A stretch of DNA of 64,000 nt, from contig NZ_JQMP01000003.1 of the NCBI RefSeq assembly GCF_000744775.1, positions 1,364,001 to 1,428,000 on the forward strand, written 5' to 3'. Made by a program: the position numbers and the translations under genes. Under the pieces are notes generated by a model. The model did no database searches and was not told the DNA's origin. It saw only the letters and a program-made list of their open reading frames with translations. This document shows positions 15,059 through 25,685 of this stretch, one piece after another. Position 1 is the stretch's first letter. Each line of letters starts with the position of its first letter. This stretch comes from Thermorudis peleae. Lineage in GTDB: Bacteria; Chloroflexota; Chloroflexia; Thermomicrobiales; Thermomicrobiaceae.

Positions 15059-16789
15059 TCACCAGTTGAATTGTCGCGCGAGTGCCTGTCCGTCAATCCG
15101 GAGGAGGATCGGCGAGCCATGCGGGCAGACGGCAGGCGTAGACGTCTCGCCAAGCGCCTGAACCAGAGCGCATAATCCCGGAAGGTCAAGCGGCTGACCG
15201 CGGCGTACTGCTGTTCGGCAGGCGAGACGGATGGAGAGCCGATCACGCCAGCTTTCGCTGTCCTCTGCTGCGACATCGTCAATGGCTTCGAGGAGCGCAG
15301 GGATCAGTGCGTCGCGCTGGCCGACCGCGGGGAACCCTCCAGCGTGCCGCGCTTCAGTGACAACGCCTGGCAAGTACGGCGTCGTTCGCAGCAGAAACGT
15401 GTGACGCCCAAACGTCTCACAGTGGAATCCGAGTGCTGCTAATGCGTCGAGCCAGTTGCTGAGTTTGGCGGCTTGGCTTGGCGTCAGTTCAAGAATCATC
15501 GGTTCGGCCAACTCGACAAGTGTGTCTGGGGCATCGTGCGTTGCTGCTTTGAGCCGCTCGTAGAGGACGCGCTCGTGAGCTCGGTGTTGGTCGATGAGGT
15601 AGAGCCCGTCAGGTCCCTCCGCCAGGATTAGCCGGTGCTGGACTTGCCCAAGAATGTGCAGCGGGGGAAGGTTCGGGGTAACGACGAGCCGGTTGTCGTA
15701 TGAGGGCTGGTCCTCAGCAACCTGAGTGTGTGACACGAGTGGGTCAGTGACGGCCGCGGCAGCGAGCTGAAATGTTCGGGCCTTTCTCCCTAAGGTCGTG
15801 CGGATCACCTCAGCAGCAATTTTCGCGATTTGTGATTCGTGGTGGAGCCGCACCTCAAGCTTCGCCGGGTGGATGTTGACGTCAACCTGCTCAGGCGGAA
15901 GGGTAAGGGCGAGCGCGAGAATGGGATGACGGCCTCGCGGCAGTAACGGGCGGTAGGCAGCTTCGATCGTGTTCAACACTCCACGGGGCTGCGTCCAGCG
16001 CTCGTTGACGAGAATGTGAAGATGGCTCCGTCCTGGACGGGTGATGCTTGGATCCGCGATCACGCCGGTGATCTTCGCTTCGGCAAATTCCACCGTTTCA
16101 ATGCTCTGTAATGATTCAGGCGGCAAACCGTAAACTTCACTCATGACCGTCACCAGATCGCCTGAGCCACTGGTCTGCAGCACGTGGCGTCCGTCGAGTA
16201 GTACCGTGAAGCGGATGTGCGGCGCAGCGATGGCCAGCCGGCGCACTGTCTGGACAATTTGTGCGGCTTCGACGTGCTTCTGTTTGGCAGCAGCGAGCCG
16301 AACCGGAACATTTGCAAAAAGATGTTTTACAATAACGGTCGTCCCCGGCGGATGAGCGACTGGTTCATCGCGTACGATCGTGCCATTGCGCAGCGTGAGG
16401 CGTCGTCCGATCCGGGACTCCGCTGTTGCGCTCAGAAGCGTCAACTCAGCAACTGCGGCAATGCTGGGCAATGCCTCACCGCGGAAGCCAAGGGTTTGAA
16501 TGCAACGCAGGTCATCGTCAAGCAGTTTGCTCGTCGCATGCCGCTCACAGGCTAGTGGCAGTTCGTCAGGTGGAATGCCGATGCCATCATCGATCACCTG
16601 AATGCGTCCAAACCCAGCCTCTGTGATCTCAAGACGAATACTGCGAGCTGCAGCGTCGATTGCGTTTTCAATGAGCTCTTTGACAACAGACGCTGGGCGC
16701 TCGATCACTTCTCCAGCGGCAATACGGCTTGCCAGTGCTGGAGGCAGGACTCGGATCGGACGTCGGGCAACGCGCTGTGACTCGGACAC
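15059..16789 (-). CDS. mutL: DNA mismatch repair protein MutL
   Basis: 576 residues from the GTG at 16789. The N-terminal GHKL ATPase has ALASRIAAGEVIERPASVVKELIENAIDA, IQVIDDGIGI, ERHATSK and TLGFRGEALPSIA. The C-terminal dimerisation/endonuclease part contains LIDQHRAHERVLYE, which equals the metal-binding DQHAx2Ex4E motif except Ala to Arg, and ends near CPHGSPILLRI. A nicking MutL fits the absence of mutH. The start G is the last base of the mutS TAG stop, so translation is coupled. The longer upstream frame lies within mutS and is not used. Confidence 0.96.
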   Translation of the reverse strand: MSESQRVARRPIRVLPPALASRIAAGEVIERPASVVKELIENAIDAAARSIRLEITEAGFGRIQVIDDGIGIPPDELPLACERHATSKLLDDDLRCIQTLGFRGEALPSIAAVAELTLLSATAESRIGRRLTLRNGTIVRDEPVAHPPGTTVIVKHLFANVPVRLAAAKQKHVEAAQIVQTVRRLAIAAPHIRFTVLLDGRHVLQTSGSGDLVTVMSEVYGLPPESLQSIETVEFAEAKITGVIADPSITRPGRSHLHILVNERWTQPRGVLNTIEAAYRPLLPRGRHPILALALTLPPEQVDVNIHPAKLEVRLHHESQIAKIAAEVIRTTLGRKARTFQLAAAAVTDPLVSHTQVAEDQPSYDNRLVVTPNLPPLHILGQVQHRLILAEGPDGLYLIDQHRAHERVLYERLKAATHDAPDTLVELAEPMILELTPSQAAKLSNWLDALAALGFHCETFGRHTFLLRTTPYLPGVVTEARHAGGFPAVGQRDALIPALLEAIDDVAAEDSESWRDRLSIRLACRTAVRRGQPLDLPGLCALVQALGETSTPAVCPHGSPILLRIDGQALARQFNW

Positions 16790-19491
16790 TACTGGCCCAC
16801 CTGATGAGTTGCATGACCGCGTAGCCTGGCTTGTTGCGCGAAGAGCCAGGTTAAGGCTTCGCGCGGCGTCATGCTTGAAAGATCGAGGGCGGCAAGCTCG
16901 TGTGCGACGGCCTGGCATGCTACAGGTGGAGGCGGAAACCCAGCAAGCGGCAGCTGGTACGGCCCCCGCAGATTGCCGGCTTCCCAGGGCGATGCCGGAA
17001 TATGCTCTTCCTGGGGTGGTGCCGGCATTGCTACAGGCCGTGTATTGGTGAGTTCTGCAAGCACCGCTTCAGCGCGATCAGCGACCCAAGGCGGCAATCC
17101 AGCAAGCCGTGCGACATGAATTCCATAAGCACGATCCGCTGGACCGGGGCGAACGGTGTAGAAAAAGATCACGCGGCCATCGCGTTCAAGCACTTCAACA
17201 TGGGCATTGGCGATACCAGGGAAGGTTTCGCTGAGTGCCGTGAGTTCGAGGTAGTGGGTCGCAAAAAGCGTGCGCGCGCCAATGCGATCGTGAAGGTCCT
17301 CCAGCACGGCCCGTGCAATAGCAAGACCATCGTAGGTGCTTGTGCCACGCCCAATTTCGTCGAGAATCACGAGGCTTTTTCGGGTTGCCTGGTGCAGGAT
17401 AGTCGCGGTTTCCACCATCTCAACCATGAATGTGCTCTGCCCGCCTGCCAGGTCATCGTGCGCCCCGATACGGCTGAAAATCCGATCGACAAGACCGATG
17501 CGCGCTCGTTCTGCCGGGACGAACGAGCCGATCTGCGCTAACCAGACAATCAATGCGACTTGGCGAAGGTACGTGCTTTTGCCTCCCATATTCGGTCCTG
17601 TAACAAGCAAAATCCGCGGACCATCTCCGCCTATCATGCAGTCGTTCGGGATAAAGGGCTGATGGGTCATCGTCGCTTCGACGACAGGATGCCTTCCTTG
17701 GACAATTTCGATGCAGTCGCTTTCATCCAGTATCGGGGCGACCCAGTTGTAGCGCACTGCTGCTTCTGCCATTGCTATGAATGCGTCGAGTTCGGCAACC
17801 CGGCGCGCTGTTTGTAGCAGACGGTCAGCATGACTAGTGAGCGTGTGACAGAGGTCGGTCAATGCTGCGCGCTCGAGCGCCTCAATTTCTCCTTCCGCCG
17901 ATAGGATGCGTGCTTCTGCTTCCTTTAGCGCTGCGGTGATGAAACGCTCGCCATTCGCCACCGTCTGTTTCCGAATGTAATCTGGCGGGACATTCGGCAG
18001 GTTCGGGCGTGTTACTTCGATGTAGTAGCCAAAGACTTTGTTATATCCGACCTTCAGGGAGCGAATGCCTGTCCGCTCACGCTCCTGTTGCTCGAGCGAA
18101 GCCAGCCATTGACGTGTTTCGCGAATAGCCTCCCGGGCCTGATCAAGGGCAGGGCTGAATCCCGGCCGGATCCGTACGCCCTCAGCGTCCTCGATGATTG
18201 CAGCTTCAATCATAACCGCGAGGTCAGCGCAGGACGGTATGTTCTCAGCGAACGAGCGCAGTGCTGGTGCCTGAGCGGCCTGGAGATGGCCGAGCAGTGC
18301 TTCAACACCCTCGAGCGCGCTTTTGAGCTGGAGAAGGTCACGAGCAGTCGCAAGACCCTGGGTCACCCGACTGATCAAGCGCTCGAGATCCCCAACTGAC
18401 GCAAGGATATGCCCGAGGTGATGCCGCACCCGCGTTGCCGCAACCAACGCGGCGATGATCCCTTGCCGTCGCTGGAGTTCCGCAAGGTCGCGCAGCGGCT
18501 GGCTCACGATGCGCCGGAGTGTGCGTGCGCCCATCGCTGTCTTCGTGTGGTCAAGCACGCTCAGCAGGCTGCCGCGTGTCCCACCAGTGTGAAGGCTTCG
18601 TGTCAGTTCCAGGTTGCGGCGTGTTGCTGCATCAACCCATACCGTGCGACCGAGGGACTCAGTCCGCAGACTGGTGAGCATGGCCAGGAGGGCTGGATTG
18701 GTTTGTTGCAGATACACAAGAATAGCGCCCGCTGCGCCAATTGCCCCCGGTAATTCCGCACAGCCAAAGGGCGTGAGAGCCTGCGTGTGAAAATGCTCGC
18801 ACAGTATTGCGGCAGCGCGCTTAGGAGCAAAGTGCCAGTGCGGTAAGCGTGTGATGTGGCCGATGATCCCGTCCATCGTCTCGGCAGTATCCGGAAGAAG
18901 GCATTCAGCTGGATTGAGGCGCGCGAGTTCGTCGCGGAGGAGGTCAGCTCGGCTCGGTCCGTTCAATTCAAGCGTGGTGAATTCGCCGGTGCTGACATCC
19001 ACCCAGGCAAGGCCAATGCGGTCACCAAGTGGGGCAATGGCCGCAAGATAGCGATTTTCTGTTGAAGGGAGTAGGGCAGTCTCAGCGACCGTCCCGGGTG
19101 TCAAGACGCGTGTGACTGCTCGCTCAACAAGTCCTCGTCCGGGCTCACTCAACTGCTCGGCAATAGCAACGGTGTGCCCGGCTGCGAGGAGCCGTGAGAG
19201 GTAGTAATTCAAGGCATGGTGCGGGATTCCAGCCATTGGCACGCGGCCATTGCGGCCGAAGCTTCGTGACGTCAGCGTGATCCGCGCGTCACGAGCAACG
19301 ATGTGCGCATCATCATCGAAGGCTTCATAGAAATCACCGAGGCGGTAGAGGAGGATCGCATGAGGGTATTGTTGCTTCAGTTCGAGATACTGCCTCCTCG
19401 ACGGGACAAGCGCTGACGAATCCGCTGGCCGCTCGGACTGTGCCTGGTGGTCACGTTGCGTTCCGGTCTGCCGTGATCCTGCACGCGCCAT
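16789..19491 (-). CDS. mutS: DNA mismatch repair protein MutS
   Basis: 900 residues, full length for MutS. Domain I has the mismatch-wedge motif GDFYEAF near residue 52. The connector, lever and clamp regions follow. The ATPase has [62 protein letters not shown] and [11 protein letters not shown] short C-terminal region ends [15 protein letters not shown]. The N-terminal ~30 residues are charged and poorly conserved. GGGGAAGAG precedes the ATG. It is the upstream gene of a mutS-mutL operon. Confidence 0.97.
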   Translation of the reverse strand: MARAGSRQTGTQRDHQAQSERPADSSALVPSRRQYLELKQQYPHAILLYRLGDFYEAFDDDAHIVARDARITLTSRSFGRNGRVPMAGIPHHALNYYLSRLLAAGHTVAIAEQLSEPGRGLVERAVTRVLTPGTVAETALLPSTENRYLAAIAPLGDRIGLAWVDVSTGEFTTLELNGPSRADLLRDELARLNPAECLLPDTAETMDGIIGHITRLPHWHFAPKRAAAILCEHFHTQALTPFGCAELPGAIGAAGAILVYLQQTNPALLAMLTSLRTESLGRTVWVDAATRRNLELTRSLHTGGTRGSLLSVLDHTKTAMGARTLRRIVSQPLRDLAELQRRQGIIAALVAATRVRHHLGHILASVGDLERLISRVTQGLATARDLLQLKSALEGVEALLGHLQAAQAPALRSFAENIPSCADLAVMIEAAIIEDAEGVRIRPGFSPALDQAREAIRETRQWLASLEQQERERTGIRSLKVGYNKVFGYYIEVTRPNLPNVPPDYIRKQTVANGERFITAALKEAEARILSAEGEIEALERAALTDLCHTLTSHADRLLQTARRVAELDAFIAMAEAAVRYNWVAPILDESDCIEIVQGRHPVVEATMTHQPFIPNDCMIGGDGPRILLVTGPNMGGKSTYLRQVALIVWLAQIGSFVPAERARIGLVDRIFSRIGAHDDLAGGQSTFMVEMVETATILHQATRKSLVILDEIGRGTSTYDGLAIARAVLEDLHDRIGARTLFATHYLELTALSETFPGIANAHVEVLERDGRVIFFYTVRPGPADRAYGIHVARLAGLPPWVADRAEAVLAELTNTRPVAMPAPPQEEHIPASPWEAGNLRGPYQLPLAGFPPPPVACQAVAHELAALDLSSMTPREALTWLFAQQARLRGHATHQVGQ

Positions 19492-19570
19492 GCCCGACTC
19501 TTCCCCTCACCTGCCACTCCCTGCTTCATCCAAGGATAGTGCATGATTCTGCCGTTGTCTGGTCGTTCCG

Positions 19571-19599
19571 TTGTCCGTGTGCCTGCCAGGCTCTAGAAT
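19571..19599 (+). promoter_or_regulatory. Promoter of the hydroxyacid dehydrogenase-fabF operon
   Basis: TTGTCC (19571-19576), a 17-base spacer, TAGAAT (19594-19599). Predicted start is about 19606, 17 bases before the ATG at 19623. It lies in the 131-base gap between divergent mutS and this operon. Confidence 0.55.
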
Positions 19600-19622
19600 C
19601 CATGCAGAGGAAAGGAGTGGCA

Positions 19623-20615
19623 ATGCGCGTCGCAGTAACGCGAAGAATTCCCGAGGTTGGGATCCGTACGTTAATCGATGCTGGTGCCGACGTCTATATT
19701 TGGCCGGAGTCGTTTCCTCCAACGCGTGAGCAGCTCATCGCATTTGCCCAGGGTGTCGACGCGCTGTTAACGCTCCTCACTGAGCACATCGACGGGGCAC
19801 TCTTAGATGCGCTTCCAACGGTACGCGTTATCAGCAACATGGCTGTCGGCTATGACAATATCGATGTTGCTGCCTGCACCGAGCGTGGTGTTGTTGTCTG
19901 TACCACCCCCGATGTCCTGACCGACACAACGGCTGATTTTGCCTTCGCGTTGATGCTGGCCGTTGCCCGGCAACTCAAGCCGGCTACCGAAGCAGTGTTG
20001 CGGGGAGAGTGGCGCACGTGGGAGCCACTTGGGTTCCTTGGTCACGATGTCTCCGGTGCCACGCTTGGAATCGTCGGCTTTGGCCGGATCGGGCAAGCGG
20101 TTGCCCGGCGGGCGCGCGGTTTCAACATGACGGTCCTCTATACCGACCGCGATCCGCAACCGGCAGCAGAGCATGAGACGGGCGCGCAATATGTTTCGCT
20201 TGACATACTGCTACAGCAGAGTGATTTTGTCAGTCTTCACGTGCCATTAACGCCGGAGACGCGCCATTTGATTAGCGCTCCCGAGCTAAGCATGATGAAG
20301 CCTACGGCAGTGTTGATCAATACTGCTCGTGGCCCCATCGTTGATACCAACGCGCTTGTCCGAGCACTGCAAGAACGTCAAATTTGGGGAGCTGCTCTCG
20401 ACGTGACGGATCCCGAGCCACTGCCGCCGAACCATCCGCTGTTGCAGTGCCCGAACGTCCTCGTTACGCCGCACATTGCAAGTGCGAGCGAAGTGACACG
20501 GGCCCGTATGGCAGAACTCGCTGCGCAAAATATTCTCGCCGTGCTTCGTGGCGAGAAGCCGCCGCGCGCAGTGAACTGGGAGGACGTCCGTGGTCAGCTC
20601 CAACAGCACCACTAG
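19623..20615 (+). CDS. D-2-hydroxyacid dehydrogenase (glyoxylate reductase-like)
   Basis: 330 residues, ATG after GAGGAAAGGAG. The NAD-binding domain has [19 protein letters not shown]. The catalytic set is Arg in [10 protein letters not shown], Glu in [15 protein letters not shown], and His in [24 protein letters not shown] is the usual substrate-side motif of this family. Family enzymes reduce glyoxylate, hydroxypyruvate or related 2-keto acids; sequence favours the GyaR/GhrB group but does not settle substrate. fabF begins inside its last codons (26-base overlap), an unusual pairing with fatty-acid synthesis. Confidence 0.92.
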   Translation: MRVAVTRRIPEVGIRTLIDAGADVYIWPESFPPTREQLIAFAQGVDALLTLLTEHIDGALLDALPTVRVISNMAVGYDNIDVAACTERGVVVCTTPDVLTDTTADFAFALMLAVARQLKPATEAVLRGEWRTWEPLGFLGHDVSGATLGIVGFGRIGQAVARRARGFNMTVLYTDRDPQPAAEHETGAQYVSLDILLQQSDFVSLHVPLTPETRHLISAPELSMMKPTAVLINTARGPIVDTNALVRALQERQIWGAALDVTDPEPLPPNHPLLQCPNVLVTPHIASASEVTRARMAELAAQNILAVLRGEKPPRAVNWEDVRGQLQQHH

Positions 20616-21855
20616 CCCGGACTTTCGCGTTGTCATTACGGGAATCGGCGTCATCTCGCCAATTGGGCAGACGCTCGACGCTGTCTGGGATGCGCTCTGC
20701 ACGGGACGAAGCGGCATCGGCCCGCTGACCCGTGTGCCAGCTGAGGGCTTGCCAAGTCAAATCGCTGGGGAAGTGCGGGATTTTGATCCTTTCTGTTGGC
20801 TTGAGCCGAAAGAGGCACGGCGGACCGATCGCTTCATTCAATTCGCCGTCGCTGCTGCGCGGCAAGCGCTTGAACAAGCCGGTCTTTCTCCCCTGCCTTC
20901 GTCAGTAGCCGAACAGACTGGCGTGATTCTTGGAAGCGCGCTTGGCGGCGTAGAGACGTTTGAGCGGGAAGTGGTGACGCTCATCGAGCGTGGTCCGCGC
21001 CGCGTTAGCCCGTTTTTGATTCCGATGTTCCTGCCTGATATGGCCGCTGGGTATGTCTCGATTGTAGCCGGAGCAACGGGCCTGAACTTTGCAACACTCT
21101 CTGCATGCGCGAGTGGGGCGCACGCTATTGGTGAGGCGGCCGAAGCGATTCGTCGTGGTGACGCTCTCGTGATGCTCGCCGGTGGAACTGAGGCACCATT
21201 GACCCGTTCTGTTATTGCTGGCTTTGCAGCGCTGCAGGCATTATCAACGCGAAATGATGAGCCGCAGACGGCAAGTCGGCCATTCGATGCAACACGCGAT
21301 GGGTTTGTCATTGCCGAAGGCGCAGCAGTCTTCGTCTTGGAGCGACTCGATCATGCGCTTTCGCGCGGTGCACCGATCCTCGCGGAGGTCACAGGCTACG
21401 GAGCGACGGCAGATGCCTACCATATCGTCCAGCCATGTGCGGATGGTGCCGGGGCTGTGCGGGCAATGCAACGCGCTCTTGCCAGTGCCCGGCTTGCACC
21501 TTCTGATATTGACTATGTCAATGCCCACGGCACGAGTACACCGCTCAATGATGCCGCTGAGACCCTCGCAATTAAGCGGGTGTTTGGCGATCGCACGCCG
21601 CCGGTGAGCTCAACCAAGGCGTTGACTGGCCATCTTCTTGGCGCTGCTGGTGCGCTTGAAGCTGCGTTCTGCGTCCTCGCCTTACACCATCAAGTGATTC
21701 CACCGACCTGGCACTGGCGTGTCCCTGATCCGCAGTGTGATCTTGACTATGTGACCGAAGGCCCTCGGCCGGCGACCTTACGCCACGTGCTTAACAACGC
21801 CTTCGGCTTTGGGGGGCATAACGCTGCACTTGTGTTGAGCCGCTACGACGGCTGA
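20590..21855 (+). CDS. fabF: 3-oxoacyl-ACP synthase II (FabF-like)
   Basis: 421 residues from a GTG start after GGGAGG. The thiolase-fold condensing enzyme has catalytic Cys173 ([13 protein letters not shown]), His in [11 protein letters not shown], Lys/His in [18 protein letters not shown], and the terminal [13 protein letters not shown] loop. It extends acyl-ACP with malonyl-ACP in fatty-acid synthesis. The usual fab cluster (fabD, fabG, acpP) is not adjacent. The N-terminal ten residues are a short Ser/Thr extension. It is convergent with the sigma factor across a strong hairpin. Confidence 0.93.
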   Translation: MVSSNSTTSPDFRVVITGIGVISPIGQTLDAVWDALCTGRSGIGPLTRVPAEGLPSQIAGEVRDFDPFCWLEPKEARRTDRFIQFAVAAARQALEQAGLSPLPSSVAEQTGVILGSALGGVETFEREVVTLIERGPRRVSPFLIPMFLPDMAAGYVSIVAGATGLNFATLSACASGAHAIGEAAEAIRRGDALVMLAGGTEAPLTRSVIAGFAALQALSTRNDEPQTASRPFDATRDGFVIAEGAAVFVLERLDHALSRGAPILAEVTGYGATADAYHIVQPCADGAGAVRAMQRALASARLAPSDIDYVNAHGTSTPLNDAAETLAIKRVFGDRTPPVSSTKALTGHLLGAAGALEAAFCVLALHHQVIPPTWHWRVPDPQCDLDYVTEGPRPATLRHVLNNAFGFGGHNAALVLSRYDG

Positions 21856-21911
21856 TGCGTTGTCGCATTTTGCTCCACTAACCTGGCGTAAACGCAGGAA
21901 AGGGTAAACAG

Positions 21912-21962
21912 CACGACGGCAGCCCAGGATTTCACGAGTGCTTGTCCTGGGCTGCCGTCGTG
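21912..21962. terminator. Bidirectional terminator, 18-bp perfect stem
   Basis: Arms 21912-21929 and 21945-21962 are exactly complementary, with a 15-base loop. It sits between the convergent fabF and sigma genes. On the minus strand the stem is followed by GTGCTGTTTACCCTTTCC, a moderately T-rich tail; the plus side has a weak tail. Confidence 0.8.
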
Positions 21963-21972
21963 TAGCGTGTCT

Positions 21973-23139
21973 CTATTCGAGATAGCCGCGTAATGCCCGA
22001 CTATAGCTCGGGTGCCGCAGCTTGCGAAGAGCCTTGGCCTCGATTTGCCGAATCCGCTCGCGCGTGATCCCAAATTCGCGGCCAACTTCCTCAAGAGTGC
22101 GAAATTGACCGTCCTCAAGACCAAAACGAAGGGCGATGATTCGGCGCTCTCGCTCTGAGAGGCGACTCAATGCCTCTTCGATTTGCCGGCGGAGTAACTG
22201 TTGGGACGCGAGTTCGAGTGGACTGGGCATGGACTCGTCTTCGATGAAGTCGCCAAGGAAGGCATCACCGTCTTGTCCGATCGGCGCTTCGAGCGAAATC
22301 GGCAGTCGGGCTGCTTCGAGAACTTGGCGAATCTTCTCTTCGGGCATATCGAGGGCGCGGGCCACTTCGAGTTGGGTTGGCTCGCGCTCGAGAATCTGTT
22401 GCAAGCGGTGCGACATCTTCTTGACGCGGTTCAGCGTTTCACCAACATGCACAGGAAGGCGGATTGTACGGCTCTGGTCGGCAATCGCGCGCGTAATCGC
22501 TTGCCGGATCCACCAGGTGGCGTATGTTGAGAACTTATAGCCGCGCTTATAGTCAAATTTGTCTGTTGCCTTCATCAAGCCGATGTTGCCTTCTTGAATC
22601 AGGTCGAGGAACGACAATCCACGGCCGACGTATTTCTTCGCCACACTCACCACAAGGCGCAGATTCGCTTGGATGAGGTGTGCGCGCGCTTGTTCACCGT
22701 CTTCCTTATCGGCGAGCAGGGCTTGGCGTTCCTCTTCGGTGGCATAGTCGCCGCGGGCGAGGCGTGCTTCAGCAACCTTGCCCCGCTCCATCCGCTTGGC
22801 AAGCCAAACCTCTTCCTCGGCGGTGAGGAGTGCGGTTTCGCCGATTTCTTGAAGGTAGAGGCGAACGGTATCGCTGACGCTGATTGCGTCATCCTGTTCG
22901 GTTCGCGTGCTGGAGATGCGCCGCCCAAGGAATGTGGGATGTCCCGTCGTTGTCGCCGGGGCTCGGTCAATGAAATCATCCTCGGCGACTTCGATTCCTT
23001 GTTCTTCAAGGGTGAGGTAGAACTCGTCAACAGCGGCAACATCGTCTTCAGCATGTGGGAAGACCGACAGAATTTCATCGGGGCTGATATAGCCGCGATC
23101 CTTACCGCGCCGGATCAGGCTGGACTCCGCTGAATCCAT
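21973..23139 (-). CDS. rpoD: RNA polymerase primary sigma factor (SigA/RpoD type)
   Basis: 388 residues. Region 1.2 is [21 protein letters not shown]; region 2 has [42 protein letters not shown] with [10 protein letters not shown]; region 3 follows; region 4 has [39 protein letters not shown]. The ~85-residue N-terminus is acidic with only a short 1.1-like part. The ATG at 23139 follows AAAAGGGGAG. Full regions 1.2-4 make a housekeeping sigma likely, although Chloroflexota often carry several RpoD-like copies, so another could be primary. Confidence 0.94.
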   Translation of the reverse strand: MDSAESSLIRRGKDRGYISPDEILSVFPHAEDDVAAVDEFYLTLEEQGIEVAEDDFIDRAPATTTGHPTFLGRRISSTRTEQDDAISVSDTVRLYLQEIGETALLTAEEEVWLAKRMERGKVAEARLARGDYATEEERQALLADKEDGEQARAHLIQANLRLVVSVAKKYVGRGLSFLDLIQEGNIGLMKATDKFDYKRGYKFSTYATWWIRQAITRAIADQSRTIRLPVHVGETLNRVKKMSHRLQQILEREPTQLEVARALDMPEEKIRQVLEAARLPISLEAPIGQDGDAFLGDFIEDESMPSPLELASQQLLRRQIEEALSRLSERERRIIALRFGLEDGQFRTLEEVGREFGITRERIRQIEAKALRKLRHPSYSRALRGYLE

Positions 23140-23201
23140 CGTTACTCCCCTTTTCCGCACACCCCTTGCCCAAACGCACGTTGCCTCGCCCATACAAATG
23201 C

Positions 23202-23223
23202 GCCCTGCGCAAGCGCGCAGGGC
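23202..23223. promoter_or_regulatory. 9-bp GC-rich hairpin in the sigma-gene leader
   Basis: GCCCTGCGC and GCGCAGGGC flank a four-base loop (perfect stem), 63 bases upstream of the sigma ATG. If the sigma transcript starts above this point, the hairpin is in its 5' leader; otherwise it is a protein site in the divergent ruvC/sigma region. No T-tract follows on either strand, so it is not a standard terminator. Confidence 0.45.
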
Positions 23224-23415
23224 AGCATGTCATAGTATCATGGTAGAGTGTGTTGCCACATCATCATATTTCGTGCCAAGCCGCACCATACATCCATACG
23301 CTCGGAAGCTCTCCACTATTATGAAAGTATAACCCGAAGCTGCTACGCTTGCAAGTGGAAGGGTATGATCGGCCATGCTACGGTTGTGGCAGTACGGAAA
23401 CGGCATTGTTTTGAA

Positions 23416-23934
23416 ATGAACTCGACGCGTGTCGTGTTGCCGATCGTCATCGGGATTGACCCGGGAACAGCCCGCTTAGGGTATGGCATCATCCAGGATG
23501 GTGAACGCCTTGCGGCACTGGCCTATGGCGTGGTCGAGACAGCGCCACACCAGCCGATGGAACAACGACTGCTTACTCTCTATCAGGAACTTGACATGCT
23601 GTTCACGCAGTATCGACCTCAGGCCCTCGCACTCGAGCAGCTTTTCTTTGCCCGTAACGTCACGACGGCGCTCGCTGTTGGGCAAGCCCGTGGTATTGCC
23701 CTGTTAGTGAGTGCCCAACATCAGGTTCCGGTCTTCGAATACAAGCCAGCTGAAATCAAGCAAGCCATTGTCGGTTACGGTCGTGCTGAAAAGCGCCAGA
23801 TGCAAGAAATGACGCGAATTCTCCTTGGCCTTCCTGATATCCCGCGCCCGGATGATGCGGCTGATGCCCTGGCTATCGCGTTATGCCACCTTCAGCATGC
23901 CCGCTTTACAGCGCGTGTACGGAACGATGTCTGA
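23416..23934 (+). CDS. ruvC: Crossover junction endodeoxyribonuclease RuvC
   Basis: 172 residues. It resolves Holliday junctions. RNase H-fold motifs: GIDPGTARLGYG (Asp15), QALALEQLFFARNVTTALAVGQARG, and the C-terminal PDDAADALAIALCH acidic cluster. The start is uncertain: ATG 23416 gives a normal length but has no ribosome site; ATG 23365 has GGAAGGG very close and would add 17 residues. The tlyA gene overlaps the end by eight bases. ruvA and ruvB are not here. Confidence 0.93.
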   Translation: MNSTRVVLPIVIGIDPGTARLGYGIIQDGERLAALAYGVVETAPHQPMEQRLLTLYQELDMLFTQYRPQALALEQLFFARNVTTALAVGQARGIALLVSAQHQVPVFEYKPAEIKQAIVGYGRAEKRQMQEMTRILLGLPDIPRPDDAADALAIALCHLQHARFTARVRNDV

Positions 23935-24739
23935 GCGACAGCGGTCACCACGTATTCGAGCCGATGAACTCCTCGTCCAGCGTGGATTAGCCGAGACGCG
24001 CAGTCAAGCCCGCAGCTTGATTCTCGCTGGCCGTGTGCGACTCGGCCAGGAGGTGATCGATAAGCCTGGGACGCTCTTACGACCCGAGGCCGAGTTGACT
24101 GTTCTCGAGCCGCCGCGGTTTGTTAGCCGTGGTGGTGAGAAGCTCGATTATGCCTTAACCGTCTTCCACATCGATGTTCGTGGCCTGGTCTGCGCTGATT
24201 TCGGGGCCTCGACTGGCGGTTTCACTGATGCCCTGTTACAGCGCGGTGCTGCCCGTGTGTACGCCCTCGACGTCGGCTACGGCCAGCTGCACTATCGGCT
24301 GCGTCACGATCCACGTGTAATTGTGATGGAGCGGACGAATGTCCGGTACCTGTCCTCTCTCCCTGAACCGATTGACCTCGTGACGATCGACGTGTCATTT
24401 ATTTCGCTACGGCTGGTATTGCCTGCAGCTGGCCGCGTCTTGCGACCAGCCGGGCAGGTTGTCGCACTGGTGAAACCACAGTTTGAGGCCGGTCGAGGTA
24501 AAGTGGGGAAGGGTGGGATTGTTCGTGATCCGGCGGTACACCGCGAAGTACTCGAGCAAGTGCTGCATGCTGCTGCTGCACTTGGCTTTGCGCTTCAGGG
24601 GCTGACGCGCTCTCCGATTACTGGCGCAGATGGCAACGTCGAGTTTCTCGCCTGGTTCCGCTGGGAAGGTCAGCCCGTCGGTGCGCAACCAATCGAGCCA
24701 CTGATTGCTGCTGTGCTGACTGCGTCTACGAACTCGTAG
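23927..24739 (+). CDS. tlyA: TlyA family 2'-O-ribose rRNA methyltransferase
   Basis: 270 residues. An N-terminal S4 RNA-binding domain (RADELLVQRGLAETRSQARSLILAGRV) is joined to an FtsJ-type SAM domain: SRGGEKLDYAL, DFGASTGGFTDALLQRGAARVYALDVG, IDVSFISLRLVLPA and ALVKPQFEAGRGKVGKGGIVRD. TlyA proteins methylate 16S (and in mycobacteria 23S) rRNA; the older hemolysin label is not supported by mechanism. It begins eight bases before the ruvC stop and overlaps the convergent meaB end by 14 bases. Confidence 0.93.
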   Translation: MSERQRSPRIRADELLVQRGLAETRSQARSLILAGRVRLGQEVIDKPGTLLRPEAELTVLEPPRFVSRGGEKLDYALTVFHIDVRGLVCADFGASTGGFTDALLQRGAARVYALDVGYGQLHYRLRHDPRVIVMERTNVRYLSSLPEPIDLVTIDVSFISLRLVLPAAGRVLRPAGQVVALVKPQFEAGRGKVGKGGIVRDPAVHREVLEQVLHAAAALGFALQGLTRSPITGADGNVEFLAWFRWEGQPVGAQPIEPLIAAVLTASTNS

Positions 24740-25685
24740 TGTCTGGTTCAGGCGCGTCTGCACCCTGGAGAAACGTCGCAGCGCGTTGCGTGAGGAATGC
24801 TGCGATCTCACGTGGGGAGCGCGCGAGGAACTCCGTTGGTAGCTCTGTGAGAGCGTGCTGCAACGCCTTGGCAAATGCCTCAGTTGCCCGGTACTGTGCT
24901 TCCGCGAGCAGACGCTGCTGGCGTCGTTGTTTCAGGTCGGTTGCGAGCAGCGCCTGTCGGTTGTCGAGCAGGAAGCGCCCAAGTTCTGCGATTCCCTCGC
25001 CGGTCGTTGCTGTTGTCAGAAAGACTGGTCGTTCCGGTGCATGGGGAGTGGCGAGTCGTTGTGCTGCGCGGAGTTCGCGGGCGAGCGCCGGTGCGCCGGG
25101 GGTGTCCGTCTTGTTAACGACATATCCCTGAGCGATCTCCAATACCCCTGCCTTCAGCAGTTGCACACTATCACCCAAGCCGGGAACAAGAACGAGTAGC
25201 GTGATATCAACCATTTCTGCGATCGCGCTGTCGTCCTGCCCGGCGCCAACCGTTTCAATGAAGATCACATCAAAGCCGAAAGCGTCGAGAAGAAGGGCCA
25301 TACCCATTAAGGCCGGAGCAAGCCCTCGCGCGCGACCACGGCTTGCAACGCTTCGGATGAACAGACCTTCGTCAATACTCTGCTCAAGCATACGGATGCG
25401 ATCGCCGAGGAGCGCACCGCCACTCCGTGGACTCGTCGGGTCAACGGCGAGCACGGCTACCGTTGCCCCCTGTGAGCGCAGAAATTCGGCCAAGGCAGCA
25501 ATCAGTGTGCTTTTGCCAGCTCCGGGAGGGCCAGTAATACCGACGAGATAGGCATGTCCGCATGTATGCCACAGGGCAGCCTCAAGCGCTTCACCCTCAG
25601 CTGCCCGGTTTTCGACGAGCGTGAGGGCGCGCGCGAGTGCTCGGCGATCGCCCGCACGAAGCCGCGCAAGCAGATCGTCACTCAT
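24726..25685 (-). CDS. meaB: MeaB/ArgK-type GTPase, methylmalonyl-CoA mutase chaperone
   Basis: 319 residues of the G3E SIMIBI GTPase family. Walker [10 protein letters not shown], Mg site [37 protein letters not shown], and the base-specificity motif VNKTD. MeaB protects and reactivates adenosylcobalamin-dependent mutases and gates cofactor loading. The B12-binding mutase subunit gene overlaps its start by eight bases on the same strand, so they are co-translated. The C-terminal ~60 residues form the helical dimerisation arm. Confidence 0.95.
   Translation of the reverse strand: MSDDLLARLRAGDRRALARALTLVENRAAEGEALEAALWHTCGHAYLVGITGPPGAGKSTLIAALAEFLRSQGATVAVLAVDPTSPRSGGALLGDRIRMLEQSIDEGLFIRSVASRGRARGLAPALMGMALLLDAFGFDVIFIETVGAGQDDSAIAEMVDITLLVLVPGLGDSVQLLKAGVLEIAQGYVVNKTDTPGAPALARELRAAQRLATPHAPERPVFLTTATTGEGIAELGRFLLDNRQALLATDLKQRRQQRLLAEAQYRATEAFAKALQHALTELPTEFLARSPREIAAFLTQRAATFLQGADAPEPDTTSS

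Noticed and set aside
14728-15069. 113-residue plus-strand reading frame over the tRNA-Asn gene
   Set aside because: It reads SSTVEQAAVNRKVAGSNPARGA, the well-known false protein made by translating a tRNA gene.
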